From the NCBI GenBank assembly GCA_032173965.1, contig JAVUNC010000019.1, forward strand, positions 8,742,501-8,806,500: DNA of 64,000 bases, given 5' to 3'. Numbering within the stretch: position 1 is the stretch's first letter; every line of letters starts with the position of its first letter. Positions 55,243-64,000 of the stretch are shown piece after piece. The position numbers and the translations under genes are program-made. The notes below the pieces were generated by a model that saw nothing but the letters and a program-made list of their open reading frames with translations, did no database searches and was not told the DNA's origin. This DNA is from Sitta carolinensis. Taxonomy: Eukaryota; Chordata; Aves; Passeriformes; Sittidae.

Positions 55243-55774
55243 CCCTTCTCCCTCACCCAGTCCTGACAGATGCTTAGACATGCAGTGTTGGGCTCCACAG
55301 GAACTCTGCCCAACACTGCTCAGCCTGAGACACAAATGCTTCTGCCAGGCTTACAGAAGAAATGGGAACACCTCTCTAAAGAAATAATGAAAAGAATTAA
55401 ATGTTTTAAAATGCTGTCAGATAGCAGAATTTCTCGCAAGCACAGGAAAACAAAGACACTTAGATTTATCAAGAAAACATTCTGAAATGCCACCTTATGA
55501 CGGAGAACATCCTTCTTTTCATAAATCAGCTACTTAACTTCTGGAGAGGCTCCTGGGCTTCCCTGTGAAGTCCTTAAGTGGCAGCTCCACCTCTTTATAT
55601 TTCATTTTAATAAGACTTATTTATTCTGAGAAACTTGCCTTTTTACATATCATCCTTTGATGGGTCCAAGGTAATGGTTTAAAAAACTGGCAAAAGGTGT
55701 GATTTTAAAAAGCTTTCTAAGGAATCTTAGCTGGAACTTCTACAGTCATGTTTCTTTTCCCCTCATCCTTTCAG

Positions 55775-55839
55775 CCTTCCCTCAAATGAATCGCAAGCCT
55801 CTACGTGATATTCCCATACGGGCAAAAATTGAGAGAATG
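55775..55839 (+). other. Exon-like segment, 65 nt, opposite strand
   Basis: Strong acceptor TTTCTTTTCCCCTCATCCTTTCAG (positions 55751-55774) and good donor AATG|GTAAGC. Only one frame is open: two bases, then FPQMNRKPLRDIPIRAKIERM in two parts (FPQMNRKPLRD, IPIRAKIERM). The residue mix looks protein-like, but I cannot name a family. It lies about 1.4 kb beyond the 3' side of the NRXN1-beta exon, on the other strand. Confidence 0.3.
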
Positions 55840-57280
55840 GTAAGCATATACATATATGTGCACACACATACATCTTTAGTTCTCCCCTGTAACACATTAC
55901 AGAACATGCAGCATTCTCAATCTTGCACTGCCTCAAGTGCACTACGGAGAAGAGTGGTGGCCTGAATTTCTCAATTATTTTGTTTTTAATTAGAGCAGTC
56001 ATATAAGTTTTTTTAAAAAAATAACAAAATGTTTAAGAAGACGCATTTCTGTGCACTTCATCTTTTCTAGCAGTTATGTATCAAAGGGTATTTAGCACAC
56101 GGTGGGAGTTTTCAGGTAAACAATGCCACCGTTTCCACCAATACCAGCATTGTTAATCACTGGGAAAAATCCAATAATTCCCAACTACCTCATGCCTGCA
56201 ACTAGGTCATCTTGCACAGAGAAGCAAAGGTTAAGTACAAGATCTGGTTTTTACTTTACAAAGCCTGCAAATGACATCGCATGGTGGTGCAAATTAAGCA
56301 AGGCAAGATGAGAAAATGAAGAAGAATGAAGCTGTATAATCTAATCAAAAACCAACAAGGGGGTTTCTTCTTCTCTCGGAGACAAAGGAGGGCTTTAAAT
56401 CCTTAAAACACAGTCTGGTGTTTCGCTTTCTTTGACAGCTTTTGGTACTACCGAACATATGTATGCACACGTATTCTGCACGTATTGATGTGCAGGTTCT
56501 CGCAAGTCAGCGTGCAAAAAGAAAGAGAACTGCACGGAGCTCTCCAAAAGGCACTGAAGCAGCTTCCTGTCACTTCAGAAACTAACTACCGGAGCAGTGT
56601 CGTTCTTTAACACAATGTATTTGCACCTGGAAAGAATTTCATCTCCGTCCCTTTGCTGCCCGCTACAGTGGGCATGGCCTCCCTCACTCAGCGTCTCAGC
56701 GCTTACCGCTCCCCCGATCCCCAGCATAATGAGCTGACCTTTGCTTTAGTTCATCGACTTTCGACCAAGGTAATGAACTGGAAGCAGCACCATCATCACC
56801 AGCGGTTCAAGCAGCGCTCCGGCTCCCTCCCCGCCCCTCGCTCCGCGCCGGGGTCCCCGGGCACCCTGCCCTGCCCTGCCTCCGCCGTGGGGGCGGCTTG
56901 CCCTGAGCGTGTGTCCCCGCACCGGGGCAGGGAGGGGTCGGGGGATAAGCGAGGCGGGGCGCTCCCAGCCGGGGGCCGCAGCTCCGGGCTGGGCGCTCCA
57001 GGCGGCTCCCTCTGCGGCGAGGCAGGGAGCGCCTCCGCTCCAGCGCCTGCCCCGCGGACCCCGCCCGCCCCAGGGGATGCCCGGCGGCCGCGGCAGCATC
57101 CCCGCCCGCCCGGCAGCGGCGGGACGGACCCGGCCCCGCAGCCCAGCCCATCCTTCTCCGCCGCGCTCCTCGTCCTCCCCCGAGCGCCGCCGCAGCCCCG
57201 GCCCGCGGGGTCCCGCAGCCCGCGGCTGACCTCTGCGGGGCGGCGCGCCCCCGACCGCGCAGGGACCGAGCGGCACCCGA

Positions 57281-57290
57281 ACCCACCGTG
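57281..57290 (-). other. NRXN1: 5' splice donor of NRXN1-beta exon 1
   Basis: The minus strand reads CACG|GTGGGT, with the last exon base at 57287 and intron GT at 57286-57285. It cuts after the first base of a codon (phase 1), at the residue where beta joins the exon shared with alpha neurexin (...RGGHA in mammals). The open frame continues past the donor, but the residues there no longer look like neurexin. Confidence 0.9.
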
Positions 57291-57530
57291 TCCGCCTCGC
57301 AAGGAAGCCGGTGACCTGTAGATAGCGATAGGCACTGAATGATGTTTGCTGCTGCCGTGGAAATGGTGAATGTGGTGAGCGCCCAAACTGGAGGCGCCCC
57401 ACGCCACCCCAAGGAGGCCGCTGAGAGTGAGCGGGACTATCCAGAGCAGGGCCAAGCGGCCGCCGGCGCTGCTGCTGCCGCTGCTGCTGGCGGGTCCCGG
57501 CTCCGGGCTACCCCTAAGGAGCCCCCCCAT
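57287..57530 (-). CDS. NRXN1: Neurexin-1 beta, first coding exon (partial CDS)
   Basis: Neurexin-1 beta is a presynaptic single-pass adhesion protein that binds neuroligins, LRRTMs and cerebellins through its one LNS domain. The exon gives 81 codons plus one base. Residues 1-24 are a Ser/Gly-rich leader. About 25-45 is the hydrophobic signal peptide core ([17 protein letters not shown]). Then comes the beta-specific histidine-rich segment ([19 protein letters not shown]), and [17 protein letters not shown], which leads into LNS6. From the signal core onward this matches my memory of mammalian NRXN1-beta almost residue for residue; NRXN3-beta differs clearly here. Start: the ATG at 57530 is the first in-frame ATG after the in-frame stop at 57687-57689, and has a strong Kozak context (A at -3, G at +4). 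The last base, G57287, should be completed by the next exon to an Ala codon. The following LNS6, stalk, membrane and cytoplasmic exons are outside the window. The gene runs toward lower coordinates. Confidence 0.95.
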
Positions 57531-57646
57531 CCTCCGGTGCGCGGCGAGCCGGCCCGCGGCGTCCTCGGGAGGAGCAGCAGCCACAGCAACGGAGGCAAAC
57601 TTTGGGCAGAGGCGCTCGCACACTCGCACACGGCGCTGGCTGCAGC

Positions 57647-57739
57647 TCACGGCACCAGGCGAGCCATCTCTTCCCTTTGGGAAAGCCTATGAGGATCCTT
57701 TTCTCCAGGTCTTCTTCTACCCAAAACAATCCGAGACAT
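57647..57739 (-). other. Upstream ORF, 30 codons, before NRXN1-beta
   Basis: ATG at 57739-57737, stop TGA at 57649-57647, so it ends 116 bases before the beta ATG. The first AUG has A at -3. An internal in-frame AUG at 57667-57665 has a strong context (G at -3, G at +4) and would give a six-residue peptide (MARLVP). The peptide is Arg-rich and resembles no family I know. If the leader is retained, it could reduce or gate translation of the beta protein. Confidence 0.35.
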
Positions 57740-57759
57740 AGTCAGAGAATCCAGGCAGT

Positions 57760-57846
57760 TCAGAGCCTTCGCAAAGAGGTGGAAGTGGGGGAAAGCCCCG
57801 CGCCCAAACAATCGTTAGTTTCAGCTTTCCCGGGGCTGGTGCTCAT
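57760..57846 (-). other. Upstream ORF, 28 codons, before NRXN1-beta
   Basis: ATG at 57846-57844, TGA at 57762-57760. It is the next upstream AUG, 20 bases before the 30-codon ORF. No recognisable peptide. It exists only if transcription starts above 57846 and the segment is not spliced out. Confidence 0.3.
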
Positions 57847-58273
57847 TAACAATACTCCACAGTTGCAAGGGCTACGAGAATGCCAAGCATTCCCCCATCC
57901 TCAGTAATCCACAGTGTAGCCAATCATGCCACATTTCTGCTAAGAAAGAGAAAAGGGGATGCCACTCCATCAGCCAGCGCTGGGAAAGCAGAGAAAAATC
58001 AAACTGCTGCTCTTCCCTCCATTCATCTCCAAACTGGTGAGCCCTCACCGAGCGAGCTCTCTCCCGGCGCGCACACACTCACACTCGCGAACACACACTC
58101 ACACACTCGCACTCGCCGCCAGACAATGATCAGGCTGCTCCGGCAATCTCAGTGGTCTGGCTATTGACAGTAATACCCGAGGATGTTTTCAGGGAGAATA
58201 GTGCACCCTTATGAAAGAAGCTGGGAAAAAAAAAATAAAAATAAAAATAAGCATGCTTGCGAGGAGCAGGGCT

Positions 58274-58281
58274 ATGCAAAT
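58274..58281. promoter_or_regulatory. POU octamer ATGCAAAT in the beta promoter
   Basis: An exact octamer, the classic POU-domain (Oct/Brn) site, lies within the CpG-island promoter about 745 bases upstream of the beta start codon. Neural POU factors make this plausible as a regulatory site, but an 8-bp match is weak evidence by itself. Confidence 0.35.
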
Positions 58282-58444
58282 CTGCAGTCTCCGAACAGCA
58301 AATCGCTGAGGCTTGGATGCAATGCAGAGGACGAGCCTATGTTAAAAAGGGAGGCTGAGTTCAGCTCCCACACAGTCGCGCTGCCTCTCCTCAGCCTTTC
58401 GGGAGCCGCGCACTTCCAGAAAGCGGCTCGGGCGGTGTGGAGGG

Positions 58445-58502
58445 GACACACACAAACACACACACACACTCACGCACACACACACTCTCACACACTCACA
58501 CG
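58445..58502. repeat. CA-rich imperfect microsatellite in the promoter
   Basis: A run of CACACA interrupted by CTCA units lies in the CpG island; on the sense strand it is GTGTGAGTG-like. A related CA/CTCG patch lies at 58067-58120. Alternating purine-pyrimidine DNA of this kind can adopt Z-form, and length variation would alter promoter spacing. Confidence 0.7.
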
Positions 58503-58679
58503 CCTCTCTTCCCCACCCGCGCCGCGGAGTCAGCAGCACGGCAGGAGCACTTCCCCTCCTCCGACAGTTCAGAGGTACCAGTGTCTTGAAAACCCACTTT
58601 CATCTTGAAAAGAACGATTTCTGGGGTCTTTTAATTGGCCTAAACTTCGCCATCAGATGTTTGCCTCCGTCTGTTCGGG

Positions 58680-59820
58680 CACCGGCTGTGATTATCCGGT
58701 AATGACACACACGGCGCCGAACAAAGAGTTACCGGGATTTTCTCCGGCACTACTCAACTACCGCACCTCGGCCGCCCACCGCAGCCACGGCCGCAAACTG
58801 GGCTGAAAAAAAAATCCTTTCTGGGCTGAGCCCCGCCGTTCCCCCGCAGCTGCAGGGCGGCGCCGGCAGCTCCCGCATCGCCACCCGGGTGCGGGGCCCC
58901 GCCGCGGCGCTCGCCCCACGCCTTCCCCAGAACAGGGCGGAGGGCTACCCTACACCCCCACCGCCGCACAGACACGCACACGGAGCCGCGGGTGCCACGG
59001 TGTCACGTTTAAAAGCCAAGGGTGGCTATTGTAAGGGCCGGGCTATCGCCCCGCGGCGGGTCCTGCGCCCCCCGGAGCCGGGCGCAGCCCCTGCAGTACC
59101 GCACCTGGGCACAGCAGGGTGTGCGAGCCGCACACTCCCGTTCCTCCTCCATCTCTCCCTCCCTCCGGCCCTCCCTCCCCCGCGCCCAGCCTGCCGTAGA
59201 TCTTGTGCCGTGCCTTCAGCAGCATGAGATCATGGGTGCGGGGTGCGGATGCGTGAAAGCGAGAGGGCGAGCGGTGGGCGTGAGAATGGGTGGTTTTTTT
59301 TAAGTACATTTCGCGTTAATTTAAACGAGAACCGCTGCATTTCGCCGAGGCGCTAATTCCCGCGGGTGCGAAGGGAAGTCACAACCTTTACTCAGCTGTG
59401 TAGGCTGAGGAACACCGAGGGAGGCTCCGCTCAGCCCAGGGCGGGTGGCTGCCCCCGGCGAGAGGAACGCCCTTCGCCGGGGGTCGTGCCGGGGGCCACA
59501 CGCAGCGGCGAGCGGGCCCCGAGCCCCCGGAGCGGCGGCGAGCAAGCGGCAACTCCTGCCCCGCCCCGGGGGCCGCGCTGGTCACAGCCCCGCACACCTG
59601 GACGCACCGCATCGCACCCAAAGTTTCGCCAAGACGCCGAGGTAAATTATAACAAAGTGTAAGGCAGAGAGGGAAGCAGCACTGGCCGAGCCCTTTCTGC
59701 GCTCCGTGGAAGGGCAGACACGCACCCCGAAGGAAGCCTACAGCCGCCCTGGCCCGGGGAGCGGCCCTGCGAGGCCGCCCTGTAACACCCCCGGCTCGCC
59801 AGAGGGAAAGGCAGCTTAGG
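58680..59820. promoter_or_regulatory. Upstream lobe of the CpG island
   Basis: This dense CpG segment is separated from the beta exon lobe by about 1 kb. It contains an AACAAAG SOX-type core near 58720 and many GC boxes. No ORF here resembles a known protein; the 60-165-codon frames are GC-driven shadows. It could be a distal start-site cluster for beta, a divergent promoter or a non-coding first exon. Confidence 0.5.
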
Positions 59821-61540
59821 AGCGAGTCAGTGACTTTTCCAACCTGTCTCCAAAAGCCTCCGTGAGAAAGAAGAAACACCAATTTTCCAAACTGTCAGCT
59901 TTCAACTGTCATGCACTGACACCTCCTAAAAAAATAAAACACAATAAATTCTCTATGTTTTGGAATTAGGGAATGAAGGAGGAAAAAAGTACGAAACCTT
60001 AAGAAAAGTCAGCCTGGATTCGACAGCTCTCATAAAATTAAACTTCCTGATATATGTTTCCTGTTCATGCAAGTAATGTGTGTTAGAAATTCCATCCATA
60101 AATACCACTAGGTTTTCTATCAGTCTGACTCAGGAAACAAAATATTTTAGTCACTGGAACCAGTTTTTCATTAAACTCTTCGCATGTTGCTGCTGTTTTA
60201 GAAACAGGCAGTAGTTAACTTGACTGTTCTTAATGATTCTAGACATCCTACAGACGAGGAACTTAAAATTGTTATCACTCCTCTGAAATAGGAAGCCGGT
60301 ATTGCCAACCGTGTAATGATACAGTTGGCGACGCAGTTGTACAGATAAAATTTCAGTTGGCAAGTCCTGTCTAGACTAACTCTGCTCGGCTGTGCTGTTT
60401 TAAGGCCGCCGTCGGGAGCTGCGTTGTGCTCCCTTACAGTGGGAATTTCCCTGCCAGGAAAGCATGGCTCCATCCCCATTGGGTGATTCCCCATTAGGTG
60501 TAACCCTGCCGAGAGAGGCTTTCCGCAGATCCCCTCCAGCCCGAGCACAGTTCGTTCAACTGTGGTTCAATATCCACTTTGGTGTGGATTCAGGACTTTG
60601 TGGAAGCACTCTGTGTTGTTGGATATCTTCGTAGTTTGAGTACCTTAATCTAAATTCTTGCTTCATCTGCCATCTACTGTGCCAGGGAGGCCTCAAGTGC
60701 TTAAAAAACAAGGACAAATGAATAAAATGTTTAGGTACTTCCAAGGTACTTAATTCAATATTTTACTGAAGACAAAAGGGGGTTTTAAGCGCTCTACTTT
60801 GTTAAATATGTACTATTTATGCAGCGCACATACACAACTGCCACTAAAGTTTCTAGTTTTTATCTGTACCTGGAGACTACTTAGAGATTTTTTTTTTTTT
60901 TTTTTTTCATCAGATAGATTATAATGGGTCATTTTTAGGTGCTAAGTTATGATATTAAACACTACTTAGGGACCGTTAAATTAATGGATTGTTTTGCTGC
61001 TGTGCATCCAAACCAAGAGTTGAGTACATAAAGGCCAAATCTTCACAAAACTATTTAGGCATCTAACTCTTACTTAAGTGCTCTATTAAAGTGTGAATTG
61101 GGTGACTGCCCTCTAAGCAGGCATCTCTTTCTGGATCTGGTAATGTGATCAGCACCATGGGTGTAGCAACTCTAATTTTAGCAACTTTTGACACTTTTCT
61201 GGCCCTGCACTCTTGAACCACAAACAAGAGAAGACTATACAAGTTTCACGGGGGAGAAAGGTGATCTAATGCAGTGCAAGGGTGAGAAATGAGAGAGAAT
61301 TAATTTGCAGAAAATACTTATAGACTGAAAATTAAGAGAATACCAGGAAGGTGGAGAAGGAAATGTATATGAAAGCAAGATGGAGACAGGAAGGCAAAAG
61401 AGGGACACTCCAGTAAAATCCTCTCTTGCTCAATTTTTCATGTTTTCAGCGAGTTAATAAAACTTCTTTTTGATTTGAAGCAAATCCTTCCTGGTAGTCA
61501 GACACTTACACTTTTTGCGTGTTTTGATTTAAAGAAGGTT
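59821..61540 (-). other. NRXN1: NRXN1 alpha intron upstream of the beta promoter
   Basis: AT-rich sequence with no convincing gene. A T17 tract lies near 60891-60907. Short frames at 60.2-60.7 kb look random. The last alpha-specific EGF-coding exon is not seen and should lie above 64000. Confidence 0.65.
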
Positions 61541-61542
61541 GT

Positions 61543-61740
61543 AGGTGATGCCAGTCTCTTTCCTCAAGTAATGAGTGATAGAACAGGAAGAAATGGCCTC
61601 AAGTCATGACAGGGAAAGTTTAGATTGGATATCTGGAAAAATTTCTACAAGTGTTGTCAAGCATTGGAACAGGCTGCCCAGGGGGAACAGTCTGCCCCGG
61701 GAAGTGGTGAATTAATCATTCCCGGAAGTGTTTAAAAGAC
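61543..61740 (+). mobile_element. CR1 LINE fragment, 5' part of a split copy
   Basis: It matches the avian CR1 3' region: the 'aatggcctcaag' segment, then 'aaaaatttctacaag' and 'gcattggaacaggctgccca', running to TTTAAAAGAC. The copy stops abruptly at 61740, where another CR1 starts, and resumes at 61985. Confidence 0.8.
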
Positions 61741-61984
61741 CAGCAGAGATTCACATCAGATATTAGGAGGAAATTCTTTACTGTGAGGGTGGTGAGGCAG
61801 GGGCAGAGGTTGCCCAGAGAAGCTGTGGATCCCACATTCCTGGAAGTGTTCAAGGCCAGGCTGGATGGAGCTCTGAGAAAGCTGGTCTAGTGGGAGGTGT
61901 CCTGTCCATGGCAGGGAAGTCGGAACAAGATCATATTTAAGGTCTCTTTCAACTCAAACCATTCCAGGTTTCTATCTGCCACTG
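61741..61984 (+). mobile_element. CR1 LINE fragment inserted inside another CR1
   Basis: A 5'-truncated CR1 3' end ('attaggaggaaattctttac', then 'ctggaagtgttcaaggccag', ending near 'aaaccattccaggtttctat'). It interrupts an older CR1. The hexamer AAAGAC occurs at both edges (61735-61740 and 61985-61990), consistent with a short target duplication. Confidence 0.75.
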
Positions 61985-62077
61985 AAAGACATGTCAGTGG
62001 CCTTGACAGTGCTGGGTTAATGGTGATCTTAGAGGTCTCTTCCAACCTAAATGGTCCCGTGATTCTGTGATTCTATT
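61985..62077 (+). mobile_element. CR1 LINE fragment, 3' end of the split copy
   Basis: It continues the copy interrupted at 61740: 'cttgacagtgctgggttaa', 'gatcttagaggtctcttcc', and a terminal GATTCTGTGATTCTAT, the typical CR1 octamer-like end. Confidence 0.8.
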
Positions 62078-64000
62078 TAAAAAGTTTAATTGGGTGTTTT
62101 GGCAGTTGAAGTTAGGCTTTTTAATGACAAGTAAGTTAAAACTTTCTGCAGGTAAACACTATGAAAACCAAATGTAAGCAGCATTTCTTATTTAAAACGA
62201 TTGCCTTTTTTACCCCAGCTGACATAAGGATATGAATTTTTGTTAGCTGAGGACTAACTGAAGTTGAAATAACCTGGCTTTAATCTCCAAGGACATAGAA
62301 CTGTACTTCCAACACAATCAACATGCTGGTATCGGTATGTGAAGGTTCACTCGAATGAAGAAGCAGTACAAAGGAAAGCAATAAACAAGAGTTTGTGTAA
62401 ACAAATAAATGTTCCACTGCAGGCATAATAAATAAAATGTGAAAATGAACTCTAGTGTTCACAAGGTAGTCTTTAGTATCTCAAGAACTTAGCTCAGTGA
62501 AGTTACTCCCATTTAACACTTACCCTGTGCAGGTCACATTGGTAGTAAATGTGACTTTTAATCAATGTATTTCCACCAAATGAACTCTGTTAATACCAGT
62601 AGCTCCCAGATTTTTTGAGCAAGACTATCTTTATTGTAAGAACACATCTTTCCCTGATTTGTTCTAGTGTCATTATGCTATGAACACCAAATGCTCCTGA
62701 AGAAAATTTATACAAGCAAAAAAAGTACTCCCATGAGTATGGTTTACATTCCTCAAATAAAATTAGATACTTCTTGCTGGTATGACTATATCTCTTTGCA
62801 ACAGCCCAGACAGATCAGCTAAGATGGACAACTTCAGCAGCACCAGCAAAACTGAAGTGCAGGCCATGCCTTAGGCCAGCAGAAGTTATCAGTTAAATTC
62901 AGGGCTCCTTTTGGTTAAGTGTCACCTTATGCAACCAGGCTCCTCTGGCCACCTCTAGTTAATCCTGCATTTAGTGTTCTAACATCCACTCTTAAACTCC
63001 TGAAGCTCAACTGCTGTTCAGCAAATAAAACAAACAAACAAACAAAACTCCCAACCCAAAACAGCTCGCAAATCTGTATTTGTATTACAGGAATACTATG
63101 TAATTAACTATGGAGAGCTTTAACACACTACCAAAGTTTTACCTTACAGGTTTTCCCCACTACTAGGCTTGGACTCTCCCTTAATTTGAAAGCACGTGGA
63201 CACTAGGTGATTTCAATTCCACAGATCAGAATTTATGTTTATACAGCCCACAGACTGAGACTTAGAGAAGAAAACAGTCAAACTAATGTTTCCTCTTTCC
63301 ATTATAAACACTGCTGAATTTCATGACCTATACACTGTATCTCCCAGTACTTTTACTGATGTTTGGTAACAGTGGAGGAGGTAACTTTCCTCTTTGAAAG
63401 AGCAGAGAATGTTCCTTTCAAAAGCCAGGCAATTTCAAGATACTGAACCAAGGCCTGTAATTCATGTCCTGTTTGTGTCGTACATAACTGAGGGCAGAAA
63501 CTCTTTACTTTATGCTAATAAACTTTATCATAAGAAATACTTGAAGATTAAGAAGGTAAAAAATATGATCTTAAGGGAATGAATCAAGTATTTTTGCAGC
63601 CATAAAACACACGGAAATTCAAAATATTGGCAATCGTGTGAGAAAGGGAGCTTACAAAGGAAATACTTAGGCTGCTTTCTCTGTAGTGTAGCTATTCTCT
63701 TTATGCATAGTTCAAAACAAATCCTGGTACAGTTAATAAGTCTTTCTGTCCATCCAGGCAGGCTTAAATCTTCTTAATAAATGTTTCTTGACTCTGTGTG
63801 TATAAGGTAATCTCCTTCTCTCTATTCCTTGCTGTCAAAATCAAGCTGATTTTCATTTTGTTTCATTTCATCGAAGACATACACATAAGCCAGATCTTTT
63901 TAATTTAAAACAGGAGGGGCTTGTGGAGAACATTTTGCACTGGGGAATTTTGACTCTAGGAAGTTCCCTCCTTGTCTGAAATGGCCCTGGTTGGTCCATA
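62078..64000 (-). other. NRXN1: NRXN1 alpha intron, no gene seen
   Basis: AT-rich intronic sequence with a short (CAAA)n-like run near 63028-63047 and scattered short random frames. I see no exon with neurexin-like sequence and no RNA gene. Confidence 0.6.

Larger units (their letters stand above)
1..57286 (-). other. NRXN1: NRXN1 intron downstream of the beta exon
   Basis: From the beta donor to the window edge I find no minus-strand frame with the expected LNS6 sequence (for example a YIFSKGGG or RADRLAIGF-like stretch), so the next shared exon must lie beyond position 1. An intron of more than 57 kb is normal for this gene in vertebrates. It is AT-rich and carries the repeats and candidate signals listed separately. 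Confidence 0.8.
57531..58620 (-). other. NRXN1: Probable 5' leader and core promoter of NRXN1-beta
   Basis: This stretch lies directly upstream of the beta start codon. The 30- and 28-codon upstream ORFs (57647-57739, 57760-57846) lie here. So do two CA/CTCA-rich patches (58067-58120 and about 58445-58502), which read as GT-rich in the sense transcript, and an ATGCAAAT octamer at 58274-58281. A moderate donor-like CTCG|GTGAGG (minus) near 58048 leaves room for a spliced leader. Its role as leader is inferred from position. Confidence 0.5.
56810..59820 (-). promoter_or_regulatory. NRXN1: CpG island, NRXN1-beta promoter region
   Basis: About 3 kb of dense CpG and GC-rich sequence stands out sharply from the AT-rich intron on both sides. 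It covers the beta coding exon, its leader and about 2 kb upstream. GC-box-like CCGCCC runs occur near 57061-57110. I see no TATA box at a suitable place, so dispersed CpG-type initiation is likely. The island has two lobes, about 56.8-57.7 kb and 58.68-59.82 kb, joined by a less GC-rich, CA-repeat-bearing segment. The start site cannot be fixed from sequence alone. Confidence 0.85.

Noticed and set aside
56653..57321. A 222-codon + strand frame across the CpG island
   Set aside because: It is antisense to the NRXN1-beta exon, Pro/Arg/Gly-rich, and open because stop codons are rare in GC-rich DNA. No family resemblance.
56746..57412. Minus-strand frames of about 200 codons overlapping the beta exon in other frames
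   Set aside because: Composition shadows of the beta exon and the GC-rich intron start; only the third frame gives the neurexin signal and His-rich sequence.
57531..57650. A longer start for NRXN1-beta, 40 codons upstream
   Set aside because: That extension begins at GTG, not ATG; the first in-frame ATG after the upstream stop is at 57530, and its context is strong.
59388..59882. A 164-codon minus frame in the upstream island lobe
   Set aside because: Ala/Arg/Gly-rich, no domain, no splice context; expected by chance in GC-rich sequence.
1..64000. tRNA, rRNA and CRISPR arrays
   Set aside because: No cloverleaf-like conserved blocks, rRNA motifs or spaced direct repeats were seen on reading; the repeats present are LINE, LTR or simple-sequence.
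1..64000. Other NRXN1 exons (last alpha-specific EGF/LNS exon, first shared LNS6 exon)
   Set aside because: None of the expected peptide stretches occurs in any frame, so they lie outside the window on either side.

Overview
The window is from a bird nuclear genome. It is AT-rich and mostly non-coding, and it carries several CR1 LINE fragments with the avian 3' end (ending ...ATTCTATG), a solo avian endogenous retrovirus LTR, microsatellites and A-rich tracts. One locus is recognisable with high confidence. On the minus strand, 57287-57530 is the first coding exon of neurexin-1 beta (NRXN1-beta). It encodes the beta-specific signal peptide, the histidine-rich beta N-terminus and the start of the sixth LNS domain, and it ends in a clean phase-1 splice donor.

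Layout, read in the NRXN1 sense (high to low coordinates). 64000-59820 is intron of the alpha transcript, with a CR1 nested inside another CR1 at 61.5-62.1 kb. 59820-56800 is a large CpG island, the beta promoter. It has two lobes, a CA/GT-rich leader-like segment, a POU octamer and two short upstream ORFs ahead of the beta start codon. 57287-57530 is the coding exon. 57286-1 is intron shared by the alpha and beta transcripts, and no further NRXN1 exon is visible in it. In mammals the beta promoter lies in a very long intron between the last alpha-specific exon and the first shared LNS6 exon, and the window fits that layout.

The intron is not featureless. The most interesting item is a candidate recursive splice site at 16693/16692 on the sense strand: a strong polypyrimidine tract, a 3' splice AG and an immediately adjacent consensus donor. 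A long perfect hairpin lies just upstream of it. On the opposite (+) strand three exon-like segments (146-223, 24827-24866, 55775-55839) have good splice sites and phase-compatible frames. They could be an antisense transcript, or chance. Other items are G-quadruplex motifs, a GC-rich CRE/AP-1 segment at 28 kb, a poly(T)/poly(A) inverted pair at 18.3-18.6 kb, a possible retroposed copy at the left edge, and an ERV solo LTR at 42.1-42.6 kb.

Only the NRXN1-beta exon is a secure coding call. Most other ORFs are short and random-looking, or are shadows in the CpG island.
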